A stretch of DNA of 6,784 nucleotides from an uncultured Clostridia bacterium (GTDB lineage: Bacteria; Bacillota; Clostridia; Christensenellales; Borkfalkiaceae). Below are positions 1 through 6,158 of this stretch, piece by piece. Position 1 is the first letter of the stretch. Each line of letters starts with the position of its first letter. The notes below the pieces were generated by a model. The model did not search any database and was not told the origin of the DNA. It saw nothing but the letters and a program-made list of their open reading frames with translations. Made by a program: the position numbers and the translations under genes. The stretch is from NCBI GenBank assembly GCA_947629725.1, contig CANREU010000088.1:1-6784 (forward strand). Reading direction: 5' to 3'.

Positions 1-1
1 T

Positions 2-1303
2 TCGCACGCCTATGCGCGGGAGGCGGAGGCGAGGGGAGCGGCGGCCGTCGTCTGCGAGCGGGAGACGGGGGTCAAGCTCCCGCAGCTCTTCGTTCCCGAC
101 GGGCGGAGGGCGATGACCCTCCTCTCTTCCGCCTTCTACGGTCACCCCGAGCGAAAACTCAAGATCGTGGGGGTGACGGGCACGAACGGCAAGACGACGG
201 TCACGCACATGCTCTACTCCATCCTCGGCGCCGCGGGAAAGAGGGCGGGGCTCATCGGCACGCTCGGCGCAAAGTACGGCAAAAAGTCGGTCGCGCCCGC
301 CCTCACCACCCCCGATCCCGCCTTTCTCTACTCCCTCCTCTCCGACATGGCAAAGTCGGGCGTGGAGACGGTCGCCATGGAGATCTCCGCCCATGCGCTC
401 GCCCTCGGAAAGGACGAGCCGATCGTCTATGAGGCGGGCGTCTTCACCAATCTCACGCAGGACCACCTCGACTTTTTCGGCACGATGGAAAAGTACGGGG
501 CGGCAAAAAAGAGGATGTTCGCCCCCGAAAGATGCCGTTTTGCCGTTTTGAACGCGGACGACCCCTTCGGGCGGGAACTCGCGCGGGGGACCCCCTGCAC
601 GACCTACGGCGTGGAGGAACCCGCCGACTGTTTCGCCGTCACCGAGGAGGAGAGCCTGCGCGGTTCGCGGGTGCTCTTCAACTTCAACGACGAGCTCTGC
701 GAGGCGGAACTCCGTCTCACGGGGAAGCACAACGTCTGCAACGCCCTTGCGGCGGGCGCATGCGCGCGGCGGCTCGGGATCGGGACGGACGAGATCGCCC
801 GCGGGCTCTCCGAGATGCCCCCCGTCGACGGGAGGCTGGAGCGGACGGCGGTCTTCCGCGGGGCGGACGTCTTTGTCGACTTCGCACACACCCCCGACGG
901 GCTCGAAAAATCGCTGCTCACCCTCAAGGAGCACTGCCGCGGCAAGCTCGTCCTCCTCTTCGGCTGCGGGGGCAACCGCGACAGGGGCAAGCGCCCCCTC
1001 ATGGGGGAGATCGCGGCAAAATACGCCGATTTTACGGTGATCACCTCCGACAACCCGCGCTTTGAAGAGCCCTTTTCCATCATCCGCGAGATCGAAGCGG
1101 GATTTATAAAGCGCTCCCGCGAATACGTCGCCGCGGAGGACAGAGAGAAGGCGACCGAATATGCGCTCTCCCTCCTCGAAAAGGGGGACGTGCTCCTCGT
1201 CGCGGGGAAGGGAGGGGAGACGACGCAGGAGATCATGGGCATAAAATACGCCTATAACGATAAAGCTGTGATAAAAGCTCTCATCGGAAAATTCAAGCAA
1301 TGA
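2..1303 (+). CDS. murE: UDP-MurNAc-tripeptide synthetase MurE, meso-DAP type (5' partial)
   Basis: MurE is the cytoplasmic ATP-dependent ligase that adds the third stem residue to UDP-MurNAc-L-Ala-D-Glu. The frame is open from base 2. The ATG at 113 is internal: the codons before it read HAYAREAEARGAAAVV, which resembles the end of the MurE N-terminal domain. About 433 residues are present, so roughly 50-70 are missing upstream. Counting from base 2, the ATP loop GTNGKTT is at residues 60-66, the lysine expected to be carbamylated (in GAAKKRMF) is near 169, and HTPDGL, GCGGNRDRGKRP and DNPR (350-353, bases 1049-1060) follow in family order. In characterised MurE enzymes DNPR contacts meso-diaminopimelate, so DAP is the likely substrate (inference). 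The usual GKGHE box reads GKGGE (402-406). The stop overlaps the mraY start as ATGA, indicating translational coupling. The usual neighbour murF does not follow. Confidence 0.96.
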   Translation, partial: SHAYAREAEARGAAAVVCERETGVKLPQLFVPDGRRAMTLLSSAFYGHPERKLKIVGVTGTNGKTTVTHMLYSILGAAGKRAGLIGTLGAKYGKKSVAPALTTPDPAFLYSLLSDMAKSGVETVAMEISAHALALGKDEPIVYEAGVFTNLTQDHLDFFGTMEKYGAAKKRMFAPERCRFAVLNADDPFGRELARGTPCTTYGVEEPADCFAVTEEESLRGSRVLFNFNDELCEAELRLTGKHNVCNALAAGACARRLGIGTDEIARGLSEMPPVDGRLERTAVFRGADVFVDFAHTPDGLEKSLLTLKEHCRGKLVLLFGCGGNRDRGKRPLMGEIAAKYADFTVITSDNPRFEEPFSIIREIEAGFIKRSREYVAAEDREKATEYALSLLEKGDVLLVAGKGGETTQEIMGIKYAYNDKAVIKALIGKFKQ

Positions 1304-2247
1304 AAACCCTGTTGATCTGTCTTCTCGCCTCCTTTGCGCTCTCCTTCGCGCTCCTTCTCATTCTCATCCCCATCCTCAAAAAAGCAGGGACGGGGCAGAA
1401 TATTTTGCATTACGTGAAGGAGCACGCGAGCAAGGGGGGAACGCCCACGATGGGCGGGCTCGCCTTCGTGTTCGCGGCGGCCGCCGTCGCCCTTACGGCG
1501 AACGGCACGGCGGACAGGCCGTTCCTTGTCGCCCTCGCGGTTGGGACGGCGTACCTTCTCGTGGGTTTCCTCGACGACCTCCTCAAAAAAAAGCGGCGGG
1601 ACAACCTCGGCCTGCGTCCCTATCAGAAGATCGTCTTTCAGGTCGCCGTGGCGGCGATCGCCTCCATCTACTGCTGCCTCAACGGGCTCACCGTGCTCCG
1701 CATCCCGTTCACCCGCCTCTCTTTCGACATCGGCTGGTGGATGCTTCCGCTCGCCGTATTTGCGCTCGTCGCCGCCGTGAACAGCGTGAATCTCACCGAC
1801 GGGCTCGACGGGCTCGCGGGCTCGGTCTGCGCCGCCTATTTCTTCGCGTTCGGGGCCCTCATCCTCCTGCAGGGGGGAGGAGCGCTCGGCGATCTGTGCT
1901 TCTCGCTCACGGGCGCCCTTCTCGCCTTTCTCGTCTTCAATGTGAACCGCGCGAGCGTGTTCATGGGGGACACGGGCTCCCTTTCCCTCGGCGGCTTTGC
2001 CGCGTGCGCCGCGATCTTTTCGGGCAACCTTCTCCTTCTTCCGGTCGTCGGGGCGACCTTTGTCCTTTCAAGCATATCCGTCATTCTCCAAGTAATATAT
2101 TATAAAAAAACGGGCAAACGGATCTTCCGCATGGCGCCCGTCCACCACCACTTCCAGCAGATGGGGTACACCGAGGCGAAGATCGCCTACGCCTACACCG
2201 CTGTCACGCTGGTCGCGGGGGCGCTCGCGCTGCTGCCGTTCGCCTGA
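1300..2247 (+). CDS. mraY: Phospho-MurNAc-pentapeptide transferase MraY
   Basis: MraY is an integral membrane enzyme that transfers phospho-MurNAc-pentapeptide from UDP to undecaprenyl phosphate, giving lipid I on the inner face of the membrane. The 315 residues are slightly short but near the family's usual 320-360. All main signatures are present: KGGTPTMGG at 45-53, the Mg-linked DD pair in FLDDLLKKKRRDN (92-93), NSVNLTDGLDGLA at 161-173, FMGDTGSLSLGG at 221-232 and MAPVHHHFQ at 278-286. Hydrophobic segments alternate through the protein, starting with residues 3-25, consistent with about ten membrane passes. One deviation is FNVNRASVFMGD, where many homologues have Pro in place of Arg217. 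The start shares ATGA with the murE stop and has no strong Shine-Dalgarno site, so translation probably depends on coupling. A short AT-rich patch around 2090-2110 encodes VIYYKKTGK. Confidence 0.97.
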   Translation: MKTLLICLLASFALSFALLLILIPILKKAGTGQNILHYVKEHASKGGTPTMGGLAFVFAAAAVALTANGTADRPFLVALAVGTAYLLVGFLDDLLKKKRRDNLGLRPYQKIVFQVAVAAIASIYCCLNGLTVLRIPFTRLSFDIGWWMLPLAVFALVAAVNSVNLTDGLDGLAGSVCAAYFFAFGALILLQGGGALGDLCFSLTGALLAFLVFNVNRASVFMGDTGSLSLGGFAACAAIFSGNLLLLPVVGATFVLSSISVILQVIYYKKTGKRIFRMAPVHHHFQQMGYTEAKIAYAYTAVTLVAGALALLPFA

Positions 2248-2262
2248 CTCCCCGAAGGGGAA

Positions 2263-2268
2263 AAGGAG
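2263..2268 (+). promoter_or_regulatory. Ribosome binding site for murD
   Basis: AAGGAG sits five bases before the ATG at 2274. It decides between two overlapping ATGs (ATGTATG, at 2270 and 2274). The one at 2270 is only one base from the site and opens an unrelated frame, whereas 2274 opens murD. Just upstream, TCCCC-GAA-GGGGA (2249-2261) could form a small 5-bp hairpin between the mraY stop and this site. It is too small to call a terminator. Confidence 0.75.
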
Positions 2269-2273
2269 AATGT

Positions 2274-3452
2274 ATGCTTTTTACCGAACAGACCTTTCTT
2301 GTCGCGGGGCTCTCCCGCTCGGGGATCGCCGCAAGCGAATATCTCCGCGAAAAGGGCGCGGAGGTGTATGCCTACGACGACGTGGAGAGCGAGAACGTCG
2401 CCGCGGCGCAAACACAGCTCGCGGAGCGGGGGTGCCGCATCGTGCGCAAGGAAGAACTCGACCGCGCGGCGGAGGCGTGCGATATACTCGTTCTGAGCCC
2501 CGGGATCCCCATCGACCACCCGCTGCCCGTCTCCTTCAAGCGGGCGGGGAAGCGGGTCATCGGCGAGGCGGAACTCGGCGCACTCGGCCTGCGCTGCCCG
2601 TGCGTAGCCGTGACGGGGACCAACGGCAAGACGACCACCGTCGCCATGCTCGAGGGGATCCTGAACGCCGCGGGGAAGCACGCGGTCGCCTGCGGCAACG
2701 TGGGGCGCCCCCTCACATCCTGTTTGAACGAACTCGGGGAGGACGGGATCGCCGTCGCGGAGATCTCCTCCTTCCAGCTTGAAACGCTCTATTCCCTCCG
2801 CCCGCACGTCGCCGTCGTTTTGAACGTCACGGAGGACCATCTCAACCGCCACTACAACATGGAGAACTACATCTTCCTCAAGTCCCGCCTCCTTAAAAAC
2901 GGCGGGGAGAGCGAGTATGCCGTTCTCAATTACGACGACCCCGTCGTGCGCGGGTTTGCCGAAAAGACCCGCTCCAAAGTCGTTTGGTTCTCCTTCCGCG
3001 AGAGGGTGGACGGCGGCTACATAGAGGACGGATATTTTTGCTACCGCGGGGAGAAGCTCTTCCCCTGCGGCGAGCTTCCCATAGGGGGAGACCACAACCG
3101 AGCCAACGCCCTCGCTGCGATCTGCGCCGCCCGTCTCATGGGGGCGGGAAACGCCGCGATCTCTGCCGCCCTCAAAAATTTCCGCGGCGTAAAACACCGC
3201 CTCGAAAAGGTGGGGGAGGTCGGCGGGGTGACCTTTATCGACGACTCGAAGGCGACCAATGTCGACTCGGCGGTGAAGGGGATCGGCAGCGTGAAGGGGG
3301 AGATCGTCCTCCTTATCGGCGGGACAAGGGCTATTCCTACGAGCCCCTCTTTGCCGCCGTCAAAAATTCGGAGGTGGTGCACGCCGTCATCTTCGGTGAA
3401 AACGCCTTCCGCGTGCTCGACGCCGCCCGCAAGGAGGGGTATGGCGCGGTGA
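2274..3452 (+). CDS. murD: UDP-MurNAc-L-Ala:D-Glu ligase MurD, N-terminal and ATPase domains; frame breaks at ~3320
   Basis: MurD is the cytoplasmic ligase that adds D-glutamate to UDP-MurNAc-L-Ala using ATP. The open frame gives 392 residues, but only the first 350 are MurD. In order they show the N-terminal nucleotide-sugar domain (AGLSRSG at 11-17, SPGIP at 75-79), the ATP loop TGTNGKTTT (114-122), EISSFQLE (163-170), LNVTEDHLNRH (183-193), the lysine-bearing stretch FLKSRLLK (201-208), GDHNRANALAA (272-282) and HRLEKV then DDSKATN (308-329). After LLIGG (346-350) the next 42 residues, ending at 3452, have no resemblance to the family. The real continuation (DKGYSYEPLF) lies in the -1 frame from 3323 to 3676. 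The whole gene is therefore 2274-3676, about 467 residues, a normal MurD length. As written the product lacks the C-terminal ligand-binding domain and should be inactive. A sequencing or assembly error is the simplest explanation, because murD is essential. Confidence 0.93.
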   Translation: MLFTEQTFLVAGLSRSGIAASEYLREKGAEVYAYDDVESENVAAAQTQLAERGCRIVRKEELDRAAEACDILVLSPGIPIDHPLPVSFKRAGKRVIGEAELGALGLRCPCVAVTGTNGKTTTVAMLEGILNAAGKHAVACGNVGRPLTSCLNELGEDGIAVAEISSFQLETLYSLRPHVAVVLNVTEDHLNRHYNMENYIFLKSRLLKNGGESEYAVLNYDDPVVRGFAEKTRSKVVWFSFRERVDGGYIEDGYFCYRGEKLFPCGELPIGGDHNRANALAAICAARLMGAGNAAISAALKNFRGVKHRLEKVGEVGGVTFIDDSKATNVDSAVKGIGSVKGEIVLLIGGTRAIPTSPSLPPSKIRRWCTPSSSVKTPSACSTPPARRGMAR

Positions 3453-3676
3453 CCCTCTGCCGTCCCTTCGACACGGCGGTGCGCGTCGCCCGCCTCATCG
3501 CGAAAAAGGGGCAGAGCGTGCTTCTTTCGCCCGCCTCCGCAAGTTTCGACGCCTTCAGAAGTTACGAGGAGCGGGGGGACCGATTTGCGGAGATCGTGCG
3601 GCTGCTTGCGGAAGAGGAGACCCGCCGCGGGAGCGCGGCAAGCGGGGGCGCGGGGCGTGAAGAACAGGGCGAGTAA
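3323..3676 (+). pseudogene. murD: murD C-terminal domain, displaced into the -1 frame
   Basis: This is the missing end of the murD gene above, not an independent gene. From 3323 the frame reads DKGYSYEPLF, the usual continuation after the IGG turn. It is followed by VIFGENAFRVLDAA, then LLSPASASFDAF and YEERGDRFAEIV, which match the closing MurD signature (normally SPACASFD ... RGD.F). It holds 117 codons and ends at TAA 3674-3676 with a polar, Gly/Ala/Glu-rich tail (EEETRRGSAASGG...). No start codon or Shine-Dalgarno site at the junction suggests separate translation. Nothing else in the domain looks decayed, so any disruption is recent or artificial. The last 20 bases overlap the preferred ftsW start. 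Confidence 0.9.
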
Positions 3677-4829
3677 GCGCATAAAGCCGCCGAAGACCGC
3701 CGCGGATAGGGGGAGAGGGGACCTTCTCTTTCTCTTCGCCGTCGCGGGGGTCGCGGCATACGGCGTGGTGTGCGTGTATTCGGCGAGCTATTACAACGCC
3801 GAGGTGCAGTACGGCGACCCGCTCTACTTCTTCCGCAAGCAGCTCGTCGGCTTCCTCCTCGGGCTCGCACTCATGATCGGGCTCTCCTTCGTCCCCTGCG
3901 AAAAACTCAAAAAGCTCGGTGTTCCCGCCCTTCTTCTCTCCCTCGTCCTCCTCGCGCTCGTGTTCGTCCCGGGGGTGGGGAAGAGCAACTACGGCGCGAC
4001 CCGCTGGATCGGGTTCGGCGCGTTCACCGTCCAGCCCTCCGAGATCGCAAAATACGGGATCATTCTCTTTGCGGCGGGCTACTTTGCGAAGGATCCCGCC
4101 CGCATGCGCACCTTCCGAGGGATCCTCCCCGTCCTCCTTGCGGGGATCGCGGTGTGCGCGCTCGTGATGCTCGAGCCGAACATGTCCGTCACCATGTGCA
4201 TAGCGGCGCTCCTCATCGGGCTCCTCTTTCTTGGCGGGGCGACCTACCGTTCCCTCGCCGCCGTCGTCATCCCCGTCCTCCTCGCGGTGCCCGCCCTCAT
4301 CGCCGCCGCGCCCTACCGCCTGCAGCGGCTCTCGGCGTTCGTGGACCCGTGGGCTTCGCCGAAGGAGGAGGGGTATCAGCTCATCCAGTCCCTCTATGCG
4401 CTCGGAAACGGGAAATTTTTCGGTACGGGGCTCTTCCGCTCCCGCCAAAAATACCGCTTTCTTCCCTTCGCGGAGAGCGACTTCATCCTCGCCGTCATCG
4501 CGGAGGAAACGGGCTTTTTCGGGGTGCTCCTCCTCTTTCTCGCCATCGGATTCATCGTGTGGCGGGGAATGAAGATCGCCTATTCCTGCGATACTTTCTT
4601 CGGGTTCATGCTCGTTTCGGGGATCGTGCTCGCCTTTGCGGTGCAGTGCTCCCTCAACGCCCTCGTCGTGAGCGGCTGCATCCCGCCGACGGGGCTCCCT
4701 CTTCCCCTCATCTCGGCGGGGAATACCTCCCTCGTCGTCACGATGGGGGGAATGGGGATCGTCTACGGCGCTTCGCGGAGGAAAAAGAACAAGGTACCCT
4801 CGGGTTTCATAAGATATACTGACCGATAA
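3657..4829 (+). CDS. ftsW: SEDS peptidoglycan glycosyltransferase FtsW (or SpoVE-like)
   Basis: FtsW is a polytopic SEDS glycosyltransferase that polymerises lipid II at the septum with a partner class B penicillin-binding protein. The GTG at 3657 is preferred: it gives 390 residues, a short basic cytoplasmic tail (KNRASKRIKPPK) before the first membrane segment, a GGGGG tract eight bases upstream, and only a 20-base overlap with restored murD. A TTG at 3585 would add 24 unlikely Arg-rich residues. About ten hydrophobic segments are visible (starting ~22-46). Family marks include VQPSEIAKY (125-133), RLSAFVDPW (224-232), GYQLIQSLYALGNG (239-252), KYRFLPFAESDFILAVIAEETGFFG split across 265-289, and PPTGLPLPLISAGNTS (343-358). 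The invariant Asp of the catalytic loop is Asp275. Flanking residues differ from the common PEAHTDF and SYGG forms. FtsW and the sporulation paralogue SpoVE cannot be told apart from sequence alone. The cluster context favours FtsW. Confidence 0.94.
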   Translation: MKNRASKRIKPPKTAADRGRGDLLFLFAVAGVAAYGVVCVYSASYYNAEVQYGDPLYFFRKQLVGFLLGLALMIGLSFVPCEKLKKLGVPALLLSLVLLALVFVPGVGKSNYGATRWIGFGAFTVQPSEIAKYGIILFAAGYFAKDPARMRTFRGILPVLLAGIAVCALVMLEPNMSVTMCIAALLIGLLFLGGATYRSLAAVVIPVLLAVPALIAAAPYRLQRLSAFVDPWASPKEEGYQLIQSLYALGNGKFFGTGLFRSRQKYRFLPFAESDFILAVIAEETGFFGVLLLFLAIGFIVWRGMKIAYSCDTFFGFMLVSGIVLAFAVQCSLNALVVSGCIPPTGLPLPLISAGNTSLVVTMGGMGIVYGASRRKKNKVPSGFIRYTDR

Positions 4830-4830
4830 A

Positions 4831-4854
4831 GCGCTCTCCGCCTGCGGGGAGCGC
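4831..4854 (+). other. Intergenic hairpin between ftsW and murA
   Basis: GCGCTCTCCG and CGGGGAGCGC form a 10-bp stem, with one T-G wobble, around a CCTG loop. It begins two bases after the ftsW stop. It is followed by CTGTCTACC rather than a T tract, so it is not a standard intrinsic terminator. It ends 11 bases before the murA Shine-Dalgarno site. It may stabilise or process the mRNA, or partly attenuate transcription (inference). Confidence 0.55.
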
Positions 4855-4877
4855 CTGTCTACCCGAGGAGAGAACAT

Positions 4878-6134
4878 ATGGATAAATTCATCATTGACGG
4901 GGGAAAGCGGCTCTGCGGAAGCGTGCGCCTGCAATCGGCGAAAAATTCCGTTCTGCCGCTCTTTGCCGCCTCGATCTTGACCGACAAACAGGTGACGATC
5001 CGCGCCGTACCCAAGATAACCGACGTCTTTTGCATGGCGCAGATCTTGCGGGAACTCGGTGCGGAAGTGCATTTTTGCGGGGAGGACGCCGTGATCGACA
5101 GCTCCGACGCCTGCTCTCACGAGATCTCATCCGCCCTCACGAAGGAACTGCGTTCCTCCGTGTTCATGCTCGGCTCCCTTCTCACCCGCTTCGGGCGGGC
5201 CCTCATCGCCTACCCGGGCGGCTGCGACATCGGGCTCCGTCCCATCGACCTCCATCTGAGCGCCCTCAAAAGGCTCGGCGTAAATATCCGCGAGCGGGAC
5301 GGCTACGTGCTCTGCGAGTGCGGCAAATTGAAGGGGGCGGAGATCGTCCTCGATTTCCCGAGCGTGGGGGCGACGGAGAACATCCTGCTCGCCGCGGTGA
5401 AGGCGGAGGGGAGAACGGTGCTGCAGGGGGCGGCGAAGGAGCCCGAGATCGTCGACCTCCAGAATTTTCTCAACGCGATGGGGGCGAAGGTGCGGGGCGC
5501 GGGGACGGACGTCGTCGTGATAGAGGGAGTGAAGAGCCTCGGCGGCGTCGAATGGGAGCCCGTGAAGGACCGCATAGAGGCGGGGACTTTCCTCATCGCA
5601 TGCGCCGTCTGCGGCGGCGAGACGGAGGTCGTCGGCGTGCGCGCGGAAAACGTGCGTTTTCTTTTACATAAATTGCGTGAAAACGGTTGCAAAATAGGGG
5701 TGAAAAATGATAGAATAAGAATAGAGAGCCGCGGGCGGCTCCATTCCAACCGAAGGATCGAGACGATGCCCTTCCCGGGCTTTCCCACCGACCTTCAGGC
5801 ACAGGCGACCGTCCTCAACGCGACCTGCGAGGGCTGCGCCCTCATCGTCGAAAACCTCTTCGAGACCCGCTTCAAGTATGTGCCCGAATTGCAGAAGATG
5901 GGCGCGGACGTCGAAGTGCGGGGGCGGAATGCCTTCGTGCGCGGCGTGAAGCGGCTGCACGGGGCGACGGTGACGGCGGGGGACCTGCGGGGCGGCGCGG
6001 CGCTCGTCGTTGCGGCGCTCGGCGCGGAGGGGACTTCGGAAGTGCTCGACCTCTCCCACATCGACAGGGGCTACGCCGACTTTCGCGAAAAACTCAAGGA
6101 ACTCGGGGCGGACATCCGCAGAGTGCGCACATAG
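4878..6134 (+). CDS. murA: UDP-GlcNAc 1-carboxyvinyltransferase MurA
   Basis: MurA transfers enolpyruvate from phosphoenolpyruvate to UDP-GlcNAc, the committed first step of peptidoglycan precursor synthesis in the cytoplasm. The protein is 418 residues against 419 in E. coli, and the catalytic positions nearly coincide: Lys22-Asn23 (SAKNSVLP), Cys116 in PGGCDIGLRP (E. coli Cys115), Arg121, Asp305 in GFPTDLQAQ, Asp369 and Arg371 in DLRGG, and Arg397 in HIDRGY. Retention of the loop Cys, the residue alkylated by fosfomycin, predicts a normally fosfomycin-sensitive enzyme (inference). The start is supported by GAGGAGAG at 4865-4872, with AGGAG seven bases before the ATG. Bacillota often carry two MurA paralogues; this is the one inside the dcw cluster, where murG would commonly precede it. 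A local AT-rich patch (about 5655-5730) uses ATA, AGA and TTA-type codons that are rare in the rest of the window. Confidence 0.97.
   Translation: MDKFIIDGGKRLCGSVRLQSAKNSVLPLFAASILTDKQVTIRAVPKITDVFCMAQILRELGAEVHFCGEDAVIDSSDACSHEISSALTKELRSSVFMLGSLLTRFGRALIAYPGGCDIGLRPIDLHLSALKRLGVNIRERDGYVLCECGKLKGAEIVLDFPSVGATENILLAAVKAEGRTVLQGAAKEPEIVDLQNFLNAMGAKVRGAGTDVVVIEGVKSLGGVEWEPVKDRIEAGTFLIACAVCGGETEVVGVRAENVRFLLHKLRENGCKIGVKNDRIRIESRGRLHSNRRIETMPFPGFPTDLQAQATVLNATCEGCALIVENLFETRFKYVPELQKMGADVEVRGRNAFVRGVKRLHGATVTAGDLRGGAALVVAALGAEGTSEVLDLSHIDRGYADFREKLKELGADIRRVRT
5687..5716 (+). promoter_or_regulatory. Possible internal sigma-A promoter within murA
   Basis: TTGCAA (5687-5692) and TAGAAT (5711-5716) are separated by 18 bases, and TG at 5708-5709 gives an extended -10 form. 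The site lies in an AT-rich patch of an otherwise GC-rich gene and points towards ftsQ/divIB, whose start is about 440 bases downstream. Chance occurrence within an AT-rich coding patch is a real alternative. Confidence 0.35.
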
Positions 6135-6158
6135 CCGTCCCCAAGCGGAGAATCACCG

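Noticed and set aside
1240..1300. TATAAC and other AT-rich words at the end of murE as an mraY promoter
   Set aside because: No -35 match at suitable spacing, and the ATGA overlap already explains mraY expression by coupling.
2088..2110. AT-rich patch with TATTAT/TATAAA in mraY as a promoter for murD
   Set aside because: No acceptable -35 hexamer lies 16-18 bases upstream, and the bases are accounted for by the codons for VIYYKK.
2193..3197. Minus-strand open frame of 334 codons opposite murD
   Set aside because: It lies antisense to clearly conserved MurD motifs, has no family features, and is explained by third-position GC bias.
3317..3330. Programmed -1 frameshifting as an explanation for the murD break
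   Set aside because: The junction ATC GGC GGG ACA contains no X-XXY-YYZ slippery heptamer, and MurD is not known to use recoding. A -1 slip would also drop the residue normally found between GG and DKG.
4811..4820. TATACT near the end of ftsW as a -10 element for murA
   Set aside because: No TTGACA-like box at the right distance and no TG extension; too weak to call.
4831..4863. Intrinsic terminator after ftsW
   Set aside because: The stem is good but is followed by CTGTCTACC instead of a run of T, so termination is not supported.
3555..5120. Minus-strand open frame of 521 codons opposite ftsW and the start of murA
   Set aside because: It is antisense to well-matched genes, rich in Glu, Arg, His and Asp with no recognisable domain, and is the expected by-product of GC-rich codon use on the other strand.
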